A stretch of DNA of 64,000 bases from Sphaerolaimus hirsutus (lineage: Eukaryota; Nematoda; Chromadorea; Monhysterida; Sphaerolaimidae): assembly GCA_964036195.1 (NCBI GenBank), contig OZ038454.1:25096315-25160314 (forward strand), given 5' to 3'. Below are positions 23,201 to 38,200 of this stretch, piece by piece; positions within the stretch are counted from its first letter, which is position 1, and each line of letters starts with the position of its first letter. Made by a program: the position numbers and the translations under genes. The notes beneath the pieces are model-generated. The model was given only the letters and a program-made list of their open reading frames with translations. It was not told the origin of the DNA and did no database searches.

Positions 23201-26200
23201 TCAATTGTGGCATGCATTAACATGGTGTGGGACATTCTGTACCAATGCTGCAAATTGCAGCAACATGTTGTTTTCTAATTGGTTGCGCTTGTCTCCCAGT
23301 GTTGTTTCTACATGTCAGCACGCTGGTGTATCGCTGTGTTGATGCTTCCTGTGAGGCTATCACAATGTTGTTGAGAATAATCCCCTTGAGCAAAACATTG
23401 TGACTGGGGGGGGGAGTTACTCAAGGGCTTTTATCAACATTTATACAAATCAACATTTAAGCTGTGTTCCTATTCCTTGAATAGTTGTGGAAGATATAAA
23501 TTTAAGCCTTATTTCCACGCTTTTATTAAGCATAGTCTGGACCATAGTTGTTAAAACGTATTTACGTTTACTCGATAATTACGGATACTCGAGTACTGCG
23601 TAAATACGTTTACGTTTCCTCGCGAAAAAATACCGGTACTCACTTACTCGCGTACTTTTTGAAAGTACGCGAGTACAGAAAACGTATTTTTAGGGGACAG
23701 AAAATGTCATTTTGCCAAACAGAGCCAAACAGAAAGTGAAAACATAAGACATTTTCATAAGAAATACTTAGCAGCAGGCGAGAAAAACACATATTTTTGT
23801 ATATCAGAGTAAAAATTCGACTAAATTCGACAGTAAAAAATACTGACTTTTTTCTGAGAATAATACTAACTTTTACGTTTTCTGTGAGAACCCCCCCCCC
23901 CCGTTTTTTACGCTTTCTCTAGAAAATATCGCGTTTTTAGGTTTTCTCTGAAAAAAAAGTATTTTACTCACGTTTTATGCAGCGTAAAAGTATTTTAAAA
24001 ATACGTTTACGTTTTCTGTACTCAGGGGTGGGTAAAAGAAAAATACTTTACGTTTACGTTTACTTTTAGAAAAGTTCAGTACTTTTAACAACTCTGGTCT
24101 GGACTAGCTTCCGACTGGGGAATTATTTATGGGATAGTTAAATATTTATTTCACTTGACTAATATTGTGAAGCGCTTCATGCGGGAAAAGTCGATAATGT
24201 GGAACTTAGTTATCCAAATTTTACAGGTATGTGTCGGATGGTCATTGGCACAGGGCTGTAATCAAACGGACTGGCAAAGCATTGTCACTGTCAGTCACGA
24301 GTCCCGGTGACGAGGGCTCCCCGGTCACTGTGACGTCGAACATGATTGCCCCAGGGTCTACGCAGGTGCTGCACTTGGATGAGAAGATCAGTAGCCTGTA
24401 TATTGGCGGCGTTCCTGACAGTGCGAGTGTGAGTTTTCATTTGTGTGACCTTTTGTCCATTTTATTGTTTTTCCGTGACCTTTTGTCCATTTTATTGTTT
24501 TTCCGTGACCTTTTGTCCATTTTATTGTTTTTCCCATCTTTTCAAAATTTGCATAGATTTTTCATGTTATCTTTGGTGGTTTGAGAAATTCAATCAAATG
24601 ATTACACTTTTAACTAGAACAAAATTTTAAACTCACGATCTACCATTAACTTTTTTCAAACACTACCAGATGCCAGTGCTTTTGCGCACTCGCCGCCATT
24701 TTGTCGGCTTGATTGAAGATGTCCGAATGCAAGGAAATCCACTGGGCTTGTGGCATTTTGCCCACAATGGAATGCACCATGTGACTGGGGTAGAAGGCAG
24801 GGCTGAGCTGAGGCAACCCAATGCTGGCACTGGTCAGTGTACTTTTTTGTTTATTTTTTTCTGGTCAGTTTGGTTTAGGTGCAGTTCAAGCAATGTAATA
24901 CAACTTCAATCATATCTGGTAGAAATTTTATAAGCGTAGTAACTTCATGACAAATTTTATCAAATCATGATGGATGACCAAATTTAAATTGGATTATGCA
25001 GAACACAACACCGTTTATAAGACAAATCAAGCCAACTGAACAAAATGCGACACCAGTAAAGTAATTTTTGCTTCCCAGCCAACTCTTGCTGGTTATAATA
25101 AATCTCTTGCCACCATCAAATTGTAATACTGGATAGTTGTATGTCACATGGAGAGTATAATTCCCAGCTGGAAGACCACCTTTAAAATTGTCACTTGCAT
25201 TTCTGTCTAACATTCTCCATGGCTTCCTAAAGCTGGGTAATGCTGCTGCAGCCATCCATACCTGCAATGAACAGTGTAAATGTCTGTTGTCTCTAAATCC
25301 ATTATAGCCATATCAACTTATCACGCCAATTATACCCTTATCAACTTATCACATATCATTTTTATCAAATTATGGTGACATCATGTGCAAACATGTGACT
25401 TTGTATTACCATATTTATATGAAATACCCCAGGGGTTTTATTCTTTCACCAGCAAATTTGGGGTTACTTTGAGGGGGCTCATATGAGTATTTTATTTCAA
25501 CAGAAATTTTGATGAAGAAATGTAGTAAATAATAAGCAATAACATACCCAAAATACAGTTTATAAACTACGCCTTTCTATGCTTTTTTCTAAATACCATA
25601 TTTCCTCGAAATACCCCCAGGGGGTTTATTTTTTTCAGAGTGGAAATTTTGAGGGGGGGTATTTCGAGGGGGGGGGGGTTATTATTTCGCCAGAAATTTT
25701 TTGAAATCCCAGTACAAAGTTGTCATCTAAACGTATACAGACATTGTTTTTCAGTGTGTTCTGCACTGCACCGATCACAAACCACACCTTTTGTCATGTA
25801 CGTTCTGTACACTAAATTTGGGGGGGGGGTATTTCAAGGGGGGTATAGGTAGATACATAGTGCCCATTTTGAGGGGGGTATTTCGAGGGGGGGGGTAAAA
25901 ATTCATACTGCCCATTTTGAAGGGGCTATTTCGAGGAAATACGGTATACACTTTTCTAACCATAAAGTCTGTATTCTGTAGGCCATTGTTTGCTGGGTTT
26001 GCTTTATCCAACATTTCTAATCTCTTGCTCCAAACGGGTGGTTTAGCATAACCAGCAAATGCTCTTGTCAAATTTTTATCTGATGGATTTCTGAATTTTG
26101 ATTCAATGTAGCTTTTTGATAATATGCCTTTATATGTCATTGGTACAATCTCATCAACTGGTATGGAATTCTGGGTTGGTAATTTGTATTTCAGTGAAAA

Positions 26201-29200
26201 TGTGTCATTAAACATGCCTGCAATTGGAAAGCAGAATGCATGAATTCATATATTCAATAGATTTCCCTCATGGTAATAGCCCCTTGGCAACAAACATCCC
26301 TGGACAACTGTGCTCAGTGATGACTGGAGCCATGGGATTACATATAAAAGTTGTGATTTGTGCTAAAAATATAATTTTTACCTTGGACATGGGACAAAGA
26401 GAAGGTGAATACATTGAAAGTGATACTGATTCTTCATACAACAGAGTAATGTACATACAGAAATTAAAACTTTGACATCAAAAATTTCCCACAACCAATT
26501 AAATGGATTCCACCATTTTGTGAAAATGTGAAATTGCATGCTGTTTTCTGTTATTTCTGCAATGGTAAGTACTTGATGTACACAGTGGAGATAGCCAGAA
26601 TTTTTCAATCCATCTTTGATGTCTACATCCAATCCATTTAACAATCTCCAATGTGTACATCAAGTACTTACCATTGCAGAAATAACAAAAAAACTGCTGC
26701 ATAAATATACTTACTGTTGGCAATAGCCCCACATGGAAGTATCACTGTTCCATCTTCAGTAGCCTGGAAAGGTTTACAACCCTGAACATTGCTGAGATCT
26801 CCCAGCAGTTGGTCATCATTCCGTGAGCTATGGTATCTTCTGTGGTTCTGGTAGAAGTTGTCTAATCCATAATAGAAAATTACATCATTTTTCAAAGATT
26901 CATTGATCGTGACCTGTGAACATAGTAAAATTTGGTTGTTATTGATTTTTTTGGAGCTATTTTAAACAGATGAAAACTTACTGGGATGACACATTTACAT
27001 TCTGCATTTGTGGTGGGACTTTGAGCAACTGGTGTTGCAATCAACCATTCAGCACATTCCATTGTCATTGGGCTTCCATCATCTTTCAATCCCATGGTAG
27101 TGTCACTCAAACAATGAGTATATGGTATTGTTATTTCAACTATAGAATTTGCTTCAATTATGAATATGATTCCAATTGGTATTGTAATGACAGCTACTAA
27201 TACAAAGCAAATTATGGCATTTGCTGCATTGTATATTGGTCTAAGTGTTGTCAACTTTTGCTGATAGAATTTATGTCCTGAGTTTAAGTGGTAATATGAT
27301 TATTGTACCTGATAGGCTAAAATAGGCTTTTATACCCATCTAGCAAAATGCAAATCTGCAAGCATGCGCTGGCACTAGTGATGGAATGATGCCATTTTAG
27401 TGTGCCAAAGATGCCAGTTTAGTGCACCATGTTGCTGCTGGCACTGGCATACATACCTATTTTTGACCAAAACCATACTTAAATATTTCTGGCCAAACCT
27501 GAATTTGACTGAAAATTACTGAAGAACAATTCATCTGGCAGCAGTCGCAACACCCTGTACAATGCCACGTCAATTGTCAAATCCCATGCAGCGTCAATCA
27601 AAATAAAAAAGAAGAGATTTGATTACTGAACTTTTGACATTTTGCATGACATTTGACACATGACTTTACACTAGGGTGTGACAGTGTGTGGGACCCACCT
27701 GGGGCCAGAGCTGCCAACAGTGGACAAGTACTTTACTCTTCACTCTTGACTTTACTTTTGACTTTCTTCTTGACTTTTCATTCTCTTAACTTCGCTCATT
27801 GACTTTCAATTTATATTTTACATTTGACTTTGTTGAGTCAGTCTTAATATAAATTTGTCATTTTACTTTACCCTTGACATTTCACTCTGCACTTGTCTAC
27901 TTGCGGCACTGGCACCTGGTATCTAATGGATAGATTTAATGTATGGATGTATGAATTGAATTGGCACGCTGAACACCATGCTAAGTATTTGAAATTATGG
28001 ACCACAATTATGTGCATCCGGCCTACTTGTACTTCCCTTATGCTCTATTCGGCTGCGAGGCTTTTGAAAATGAATACAAATATGTATCTACCTTTAGGTC
28101 TGTTTTTCTTTGTAGGTGTTCCAGGCCTTACAGTATCTGCATTAAACCTTCTCCTCAGTACATCATCAGAGATATCCAAAGAATGCTCATTGAGTTGAAC
28201 TGCAGGTGCCACTCTTTTGACATTAGAATTGATCATTTTTGGCCACTATCCAAGTGCACGAGGAAAAAAACTTTTTCATAATTTCACCTGTCTAGGTTTA
28301 CTTTGGGCAGCAGATACACTCATCGCAGCTAAATACATGTATTAACAATACAACAGGTGCCTTTGTGCTTGTGTGCATTCTGTGTGTATCACACTTACTG
28401 ACTGTTTCCAATGGCAACACGGCTCATGTGTTTAAATACAAATGTGTTTACTTTCTGTAGGCTGTGCTGATATCACTGTATTTATTTATGTACATAGGGA
28501 TACATTATGAAAAGAGCAAGAATGGTTGCATTCAAAAAACATGGATTGGGAAATTTACATAAAAATATGGTATAAGCTATTGGGATATAAGCTTTAAAAT
28601 GTAGTTCTTTCTAGAAGATTATTGTTTTTAACTCAGGGTGACATTCCATCCTAGAAATGTCAAATTACCTGGAGAAGTTGCATAACTTACACTGATTGAA
28701 CTCACTAAACAATGTTAGGCACGTGTGGGGGGGGCACGCATTTAATATTTACATGTTCCTTTCACTTCTAGCCACTTTGAATCACTTCGCAGGCGTGTCA
28801 CTGAACGGGAATGGCTACGTGGCGCTGCAGCGAACCGCATGGAATCCCCGCAAAGACATGCAACTCACGTTCACTTTCCGGACGCACTCGCCCCATGCCA
28901 TGTTGTTCTATATTGGCAAACAGGTATTTATGACCAATATCAATACAGTAATTCTTCTGATAGAACGGCGCCGTTCTATTTTTTTCGTCAACTGTTTTAC
29001 CTGACGTTCTATTGGAGGTGCCGTTCTATTGGAGACTGCCGTTCTATATTTTCACACGATTTTCATCTGAGCATGGTATTTTAGTGAAATAAGAGCAACG
29101 TTTTAATATTAGAGCATCAAGCCAAATGTGACAACAACCCCTGAATCATATTTACTTTGGAACACCCTGGATGTTCTCGCCACCAATTTTTCAAACACTT

Positions 29201-32200
29201 GTGCAGGCTGGCCGCGACGGAACCGCTTTAAGGCATAAACGCGTTACGCGTGGCCTTAAAGGGTTTCCCAACACACAAGCGCGCTGGCTCATGCATTTGC
29301 ACAAATGCAAGCGCGCATAAACACGTCGCTTAAAGCGACTCCCAAATTATCGACGCGCAGGCGCGCACGTGCTAAAGTGTTTGCACTCTGGAAACACTCT
29401 GTTAAAGGGTTTCCATGAGCGCAAGCGCTTTAAGGAAATATAAACGCGCTGGAAGCTCGTTTGAATGGGGGTTTGAATTCGGGGGTGCTGTTAACTGTCT
29501 CCATGACGCCAAACACATGCAATTACCTGCGATTCTATTGGAGGTGTTCCAATAGAAAGTGAGAAGTATGTACGGTAAAAATCAAATCCTTAGCAGACCT
29601 GTTTTGTCATTGCATTCAGGCACTTTCAGTTCATTTATTTGCTTAATTTGCTCTGAAATAAACAATATACATACACCCAAATATTCACATGACTCTATTC
29701 ATCAAAATTTGGTAACACTCTGTGCAAAGGATGCAGTTCGATCATTATAAAATGTCATCACATTCATATCGTTATGGTATCACTAATATTCAAATTTGTA
29801 ATTCTCACGGCACTTCAAATTTGCATTTTATGTTTCTGCTAATCGGCGCTGATTTTTCCACTCAGTTTGCAATATTTTCGGCACTTCGCCAAATGCCTTC
29901 ATTTAACATTTTTGCGGTATGATCATAGACATTTCCCGCCGCCCATGTAAAACAAAGCAATCATCGATCCAGCCCCTTTTCAACTGTACTCCAGCGACAT
30001 TACACCTTGGTTCGCGTGGTTCACATTGGAAGCGTGCCAATGATATTTATATCACGCATACGATTTTCATAAAACGTTGAAACAGTTCATTGCTGTAATA
30101 ACATTATAACGTTATACAAAAGAATTTGTTTCATATTTTTTTTAAATCTCATGCTTTGATTATTTTCATCATTGGCATGCTTCCAACGTGAGACATAAAT
30201 AAGTGTGAGTGCAGAGTATCAAGTCCGCCAACTATAAACAGGGTGCATTCCATGTGTGGTGCCACCCAAATCAATAAGTTTGATGTTCCGCGTTTTATGC
30301 AGGGTGGCCCAAAATGCAATTGAAATACAAATTTGGTAACTTTACTTTTTACTAATCATTTAGTTGTTTTAATATCGTTATCTTTGTGATGTGTGATTAG
30401 TGCCAAAATAGGTGTTTTTCAAACAATATTTTTCAATGTAATCTCAGAAAATCTCTCAAGAAATATGTAATGAAATCTCTCTGAAAGATGCAGAGTAAAT
30501 ATAAATTGGACATTTTTATGTATTTATTTCTCATAAAATAAATGTAATAAAATCCCCCTGGCAAAACCTAGAGAAATTCTTTAGTTTTTCTTTTATTTAA
30601 AAAATATAAATCATCTGAGATTTTCGGAACACTCTGTTGATGGGCCACACTGGAAAAATTGTGGTTTTGGCAATGCCTGTCACACTATCTTCCCACAGTA
30701 GACCAAACAGAATGCATACAGGGTGGCTCAATTGTGCATTTCAAAAAAAATTTTTCACATTTATTAGGCTTTGCCAGATTTGATAAAAAGTTATTCTACA
30801 ATTATTTGATTTCTGGGAACTATTTAAAAAAATTTCCTTATAATTTTCATCTTCATTCAAGTGCATTGTTTCAGTGTGTGAATGGTGATTGCATGCTGTT
30901 TTAAAAAGCTATGTAATAAAGTGAATAGTTCTGCTTTTTATCATACAGGGTGGCATTTATTCATCAAATTATCATATTATATGTGAAAAGTATGACAAAT
31001 GTATAATGTAGGGTTTTTTTAAAAAGGTCATGTAATGTAAATTTATGAAATTACACCATAAAGCGATGCTGTATGCGAGCCACCCTGTATGCCCACTATA
31101 TGGTTCACTCTGGACATAATCCATACTTCAACTACATGTAAAGAAAATCAGTTTGCATACCATTATTCCATAGCAGAGGCGGGTAAAAAATTAAAAATAA
31201 TGTCACAAAAAATATACCTATTTATGTCAATGTATGAAAATTTACTTAGATTTTCTGATACAATTGGATAATGTAAATTCAAATGGGATGGATAATAGGT
31301 AATAGTCATCAAAGGCTTATAGAAAAATTATCTCCAACATCTCCCAAATTTCCCACCAATGATAGAAGTCTCACAAGGTACAACATATTATTTACAAAAG
31401 TGAAAGCCTGCCGAAATGCATGCTTTGATGCACCGCACCTGTATTGTGCCGGTTTCACTACCGTATTTCCTCGAAATACCCCCCCTCAAAATTGGCACTA
31501 TGTATTTGTGGTCCGGGAAATGCATGACAGACGTTCAAAACACTGGGAGTATCCCATCAGGACAAAAGTGCATTCGTACAACAGTAGCTATTGTACAACA
31601 AAAGTGATCATTACTACAAAACGTGCTTTTGTACAACACTAATCCCGATTGTAGAACACATGTCGCATCTGTACAACATGTGTCGCATCCGTACAACAAA
31701 TGTCACTTTTGTACAACAAGAGTAAGTAGAATTCATCGTATAATGTCATTATATTTATTTCACATGCAACACAATATTATGTCTACTTGAGTTACCCACA
31801 CCTGTTAGAAAAAGAGCAAATTGAAGGTGAAACATCAAAGCTTAAATCAAGCAGGAAAAATTAGAAGTGGACAGATGTTGCTAAAGAGAAGACTGTGGCC
31901 AAAACAGCATCTGGATTAACCATGCACTTTGATGCCTTTATGAGTACCGATAGAAGCACCAGAAGTCAGCTGCATACCTGTTGCATTTTCATGTTATATT
32001 TACAATGCATTTAGTTGTGCAAATCGAAATTTCGATTTGCAAAAATAAATGTTATTGTATTTGTGAATAGTCCAGGGGTTTTGTAGATTTGGACCTCCGC
32101 GGGGGTTCAAATAGATAGCAAATCGCTCAAATCCAGCAAATTTTGAGCAAACACTGAGATTAAAAAAATATGAATTATGTAAAACTACAAATTTTTGCAC

Positions 32201-35200
32201 AATTGTTACACTAAAATGTTACACAAAATACAAATTTCTATACAATTTTTCTAAAATTGCACTATAATTCTAAGTTTGAAACAATTTTCTATGAATTTAC
32301 CACTTTATTTATATTATTTTATTCCTAAATTTTCCATTTTTTATTTTTTTTCTCTGAAATTTGGCCAACCCTGCAATGGGTAAAAATGTTTTTCACTTAC
32401 TCCTCTGCCATAAACTCTGTAAAATATAAATATGCTGTTATCGACACAACTCATGAATGACATTAGCCTATAAAAATACGTCACGGTATACATGTTGAGT
32501 GCAATGTCATCCATGGGATGTGACGGACGATCCAATTACTACATTTCCACTTATTTGGGGCAATCGCGGATGTGACAGGACAAAAGCGACCCCAGAAATG
32601 ACGTCCCTGTGTTTTTCCAATCATTTTGAATTGTCATGCGTTTAAATCGAATGGAAATGGCCGAAATGTGCCATGCCGAAAATGTCACTCAAGTTTTTAC
32701 AACAACAAAAAAAAACAGAAAAAACACACACGGAAACTCAAGTTTTTTATTATAAAAAAGTTCAAAATGCGAAAAAAAACCAAAACAATCAATGACAAAT
32801 TTTCATCGATCGTTAAAGCGGTTCCGGGGTGCAAACACGCAGTCAATATTATCTAAAAGTGTTTACAACACGGGAACCGCGTGCGCTTAAAGGGTTTCCC
32901 CCCGGCAAGCGCGCAGTGGCACATGCGCCACGCGACTGCAGCGGCGGGAACCACGCGCCTTAAAGCGGTTCCCCCCCGCAAACACTTTAGTGGCATTCGC
33001 TTAACGTGACTCCATGTGGCAACCGCTTTAAGAATAAACGCGCTGGAAACACTACGCGTTTCCGGCGCGGACAGCCTGCACTTGTGTTTTGGCACTCTTA
33101 AAACGTAATTTCTACTTGCCGTTCTATTGGAGGTATGCCGTTTTATTAGAAGTAATACGGTATTTGTTTACATGCATTTTCGTTCAACACCACAGAAATA
33201 AGTGTTGTGTTTGATTTTACTGGCATAATGCTCCTCCACTTGAAAATTGATCACTACCGTATTTCCTCGAAATACCCCCCCCCCTTGAAATACCCCCCCC
33301 CCCTCGTTTGACCCCCCCCCTCTCGAGACCACTATGAAACAATCACCCCCCCCCTCGAAATACCCCCCCCCCCAAATTGAGTGTAAAGGGAACGTACATG
33401 ACAATAACTGTAGTTTGTGTTCAGTGTACTGCAGAACACACGTTAAAACAATGTCGGTGTCACGTTAGAACAGTGTACATACCATCTACATACTAATATT
33501 AGTCTACAGAACCTTATAAATGGCGGATTTTGTTGCATTTTTCGACGTCTGCGTACGTTTCAGACGACAATTTCGTACTTGGTTTTCAAAAATTTTCTTG
33601 TGAAACAATCACCCCCCCCTCGAAATACCCCCCCCCCCTCGTTTAACCCCCCCCCCTCTCGGGACCACTATGAAACAATCACCCCCCGGGGGGTATTTCG
33701 AGGAAATACGGTACTATATTTACAACAGTACCACATTGCAAAAGAAAATTCTACAATTTCAAAAACGACATACATGCATAAGTGGTTTCTTTGTGGGCTT
33801 TCACCAGATGAATCCAGCCCCGCAGTTGAAAAATTTGTCCTCTCATATTGTTTTCACTTTTTCCATGTGAATACCGTGCACCACTTAAATGACTGGCAAT
33901 TTCTGACACCTGACAAATTTTGTCTGAAATTTTCCTTAAATCGACCCCATGTCAATTACCCAACCCTATACCAGAAAATCTGTCTCTATTTTTTCAGCCA
34001 GACTATCAAACAATTGAACTAATCGATGGTAAAGTTATCACCCGATGGAATCTCGGCTCTGGGGACGGCTGGGCGCAGTCCAAAAATGCTTACAATAATG
34101 GAAAATGGCACATGGTTCGGGTGACCAGACTGAATAGGACCGTGTCTCTCACTGTGGATGATGAACAAGGTGAGAATTTTTGATAATTGAAATTTTACTT
34201 TTTTGTAAATGTTGTGAAATTTGGATCGACTTTGCATTTAAATTGCATTTTCCGCAGTCATTGAGGCCGATTCGCCTGGCGCGATGTTTGAACTTGGTGT
34301 GGATGATCTCTATTATGTTGGAGGCCTGCCGCCCAATGTGTCAGTTTGCTTTAAAATTAGTAAAGTTCTGTACGAGAAATTTAAGTGTACAGATATTTTT
34401 TCGGTTCTGGAAATTGTTCTAACCGTTAATTTGATTTACTTCACCCAGGATTCTTTTAAACGTTTGCTATTTCGAAAAACGTAGGCTCATCCCACATCTA
34501 AACCCATCCCACATCTAAATTCACTTTGTCTCTCAAATAGACTGTATTTAATTTAAGGAATTCCATAAAAGTCATGATGACACAAGGTAATCAATCTAAT
34601 ATGTTAGAGTGTTTGAAGGTAATTTGACACCACATGTGTTTAAATATCACAGTTGACAACTATTGAGTGCAGTCAGTGTTACGAGTACAACTTTGACCTG
34701 CGAAATCACCGAGTCATCGAAAGTGGCTCTTAATGGCCCTACACACACTAGTTTTCACCGTGACTGATGTGAAAACTGAAATGGCGACATGGCGACATCC
34801 AGCCTAGGGTTCAAACGGGATTGACTTTTCGGGATCGGGATCAGGATTCACTTTTTGAGATTTCGGGATCGGGATCGGGATTGGGGTTTCGGGATCGGGA
34901 TCGGGATTGGTATTTTGAGATTTCGGGATCGGGATCGGGATTGGCCGGGATTGGGGTCACGGGATCGGGATCGGGATTGACATTTTTACGGGATCAAGAT
35001 TGGGGTCTAGGTATAAAGATTTTGGTCACTGTTCTGGCATTCACAGTTGTTCATAAAGGTCTCAAAACATTGTTGGATGCCAGAAAAGTGACATAAAATG
35101 GACGCTGGGTGTTTGCGTTCACATTTTTGCACGCAAAAATGTCATTTTTTCACTTTATATAATTTTCACTATATATTCCGGGATCGGGATCCCGTTTGAA

Positions 35201-38200
35201 CCCTAATCCAGCCTACTCATTTTGTATGCTTTTTGTGTTTTAGTTTTCAAATTTTCAAAGTTTAACTATCATTTATTTAAACTCAAATTTAAATAAAATC
35301 AAATCATTCAACCGTGATTTTTAATTTGCATTTGAAAAAATTTTAGTTTTCACACGAAGTCACGGTGAAAACTAGTGTGTGTAGGCACAATGTAGCACTT
35401 TTTCATCATCAACATTTTTTGCATCCATTATCCACCAAAAATGCGAGGAATACGCATCAAATATGACAGGCATCCAATTTCTGGGCCAGGATGTGGGATG
35501 GGTTTAGATGTGAGATGACACAGACCCTTTCGAAACAATGGAAGCATAAAAATTCTGAAATAGAATTCAGTATTTTAATCGATTTATGTTTTCCCTGGTT
35601 ACTGGCCAATAATGTACCATCACTATGCACTCGAATAAATCCCCGCAAAAGTTTAAATTCCTCGAAGAATTCTACAGTGAACGCTCTATCCCGAAGTTGA
35701 GGGGGGGGGGCTCATTCAACCACACACAATCAACCACCCACCAACCCCCCTCGCAGACCCGTAGTGCGCGCCGACCTGTCGTCTGGGCTGCGCGGCTGCG
35801 TGGACCAGCTCAAGCTGCAGGACGCGATCGCCGTCAACCTAAACGACGAGCTCGACGTGGTGCAGGCCAAGGGCGTCGAGGCCGGCTGCCCCGACATGCC
35901 CGTCACCGGCGTCGCCGCCGATGGCGAATTACCCATGGTGAGGGTTCGGTTTTGGATTGTTGTGTGGATGGGGGAGAGAATACCGTATTTGCGTGAATAA
36001 TTCCCGCTTGAGTAATTTCCCCAAAATGCGCTTAAACGATGAATACCTTCTGAAAAATATATTGCCGTGCTCGTTTACATTGCCCCCTAGGGTTGAAAAA
36101 AAACGTTTTTTTTTAACTCGATGTTTTTTTTAAAAAACAACGTTTTTTTCAAATAAAAAACGTTTTTTTTTAAAGCTCCCAGATATGACCTTGTGTCAAC
36201 ATATATAGGAATATAAAACAGTGGCAATACAATTCTGTGATGTAATATATGACCATACAATGGTTGTGGAGCCATGGGATAGCATTATAAGTGGTGATTT
36301 GTGTCAAAAATGGGGATGGTCCGGCCGTAAAGTAGACCCGGCCGTAAAGTAGAGAGTGCTACTTTAGGCCGGGCATCATTACGGCAGAGTTGTTAAAAGT
36401 ACTGAACTTTTTTCAAAGTAAATGTAAACGTAAAGTATTTTATTTTTAGTCACACCTGAATACAGAAAACGTAAAGTAAAAATTTTCTAGTTTTATGCTG
36501 TGTAGAAGGTGAGTAAACGTAAATATCTGTCAATACTCGTTCTGTACTCGCATACTTTCAAAAAGTACGCGAGTAACTGAGTACCGGTATTTTTTTGGGA
36601 GGAAACATAAACGTATTTACGCAGCACTCGAGTACCTATACGTATTTATCGAGTAAACGTAAATACGTTTGTACAACTATGCCTTACCGCCGCATTTACT
36701 TTACGGCCGGGTTTACTTTACGGCCGAGTTCTCGCCGTCAAAAATATCTATTTTTTTGTCGACATGTTCGTATATCGCCTTATAGTCGAATGTTCATGAC
36801 TTCAGGTTGAAAGTTTGGCACGGAATAGTGATCAAACAAAGTTATAAAAGGAGGTTGTTACTTTGGGAGTGAAGTTACACACTGTGGAGGTACATTGGAA
36901 GCACATTACCTCAATATTATATACTTCAGCAACATATGACGGCTTATCTACCCATGGTAGCACAAAACCACAAAACCAATGAAAACAACCAATGAATTGT
37001 GCGTGAAATTGCGCGCTTGCGCGCAAAAAGTTTGCAAAATACCTAGTGCTTAGTACTAAAAATTTCGGCCGATGTTTAAAAAAAACAAACATTTCGGACG
37101 TCATGTTTATAAAAAAACGTTTAAAAAACATCGGCCAACCCTACCCCCCTCAAACCCCCCCCCCGCTTGTGAAACAATACATCGGCGGTCAATATGATCG
37201 AAGTAATGTAGTCTTGATGAAATCCCCCCTCAAATAACTCTCTCATGAGCGACTTGACGAAATGGTAACACTTGAATTACTCCCTCGTCAAAGTTATGAG
37301 ACAAAAAGTGAATTTCTTATATGGCTTATTCAAGATTTTACGACATTTCATCACATTTTTCAGTTGACGTATTACAACGTGTCCGCGGCGGAGAATGGCG
37401 ATTCGTTGGAAATCTCGCTGCGCTTCAAGACCACAGAAAACCGCGGCACGCTGCTACGTCTGGCGGCCAAAGAGGACACGGTATGTTCTTGCAGCTGAGT
37501 ATTTCGTTGAGCGCTGAGTATTTTGAGGATACATCCCAGGAACCAGTCTCGCGCCCTGTAAAATGTTACGGAATTTCGAATTTCACGTGAAGTGTTAACA
37601 CGATTTATTATTTTTTATTTTACCGAACAGTTTACACATGTATATTTACAATTTTTGTGGCACATTGACAGGGTTCGCGACTTACGGTAGGCGATAGGTC
37701 CCTACTCAGTGAATTCGAATTTGGATTGGAATTTTCACGCTGGAAAAAACCGGTGTTCAAAAAGTTATTAAACCGTGTTTTGTATACATTTAATCGTTAA
37801 AATTCCTCCATTAAATTACAAAACAACGAAAGGTGTCCAGTTTTTACATTACTTTCATTTTCACCACTAAATCAGTAGGCTCAGAGAGGTTTTTGACTTT
37901 TTAACAGACCGGGCGAAATCTACAAGTACCCATACACTCGCAGCCGATTATCGCCACTCTGCATCTGGACGGCGGGCACATTGTTTTCGAAATCAACAAC
38001 GGCACCGAAAGTGCCGAATCTTCGATTCATCTCGAGTCCACCGACGCGGCAGACACCAAATGGCATTTCATCACCGCGTCCGTGAAGAAAACCGTTGGCG
38101 GAAAGTTTGAGTTGGTTTGGTTTGATATTTTGATGTTTTGTTGATGTGTTTTTGGATATTTGATCGATGTGTCAAAATTTGAAAAATTGATTGTCGATTT

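Larger units (their letters stand above)
24833..28792 (+). other. Host intron of laminin alpha containing the antisense TMEM30 gene
   Basis: A 3,960-bp GT-AG intron (donor GTCAGT, acceptor TTCGCAG) between LamG1 and LamG2. Besides the nested gene it carries a C-rich element in TMEM30 intron 4, a small foldback in TMEM30 intron 3, and TTGACTTT- and TGTCA-word stretches upstream of TMEM30 exon 2. Between 28237 and 28792 I see no further exon; this is presumably the TMEM30 promoter and 5' UTR. Confidence 0.85.
28943..33162. mobile_element. 4.2-kb inverted-repeat element with GTTCTATTGGAGGT ends
   Basis: The left zone (28943-29050) and right zone (33115-33162) share inverted ACGGCA/TGCCGTTCTATTGGAGG words. 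Inside, CACTTGTGCAGGCTGGCCGCG (29199) and GCGCGGACAGCCTGCACTTG (33062) are a second inverted pair, next to CGCTTTAAGCG-type words on both sides. The middle holds CAGGGTGGC repeats (30300, 30719, 30947, 31080) and no transposase ORF. It occupies most of the LamG2 intron. Confidence 0.7.

Noticed and set aside
31555..31730. CRISPR-like array of spaced repeats
   Set aside because: The repeat is a 10-base word with irregular short spacers in animal intron DNA; no cas genes and no regular spacing.
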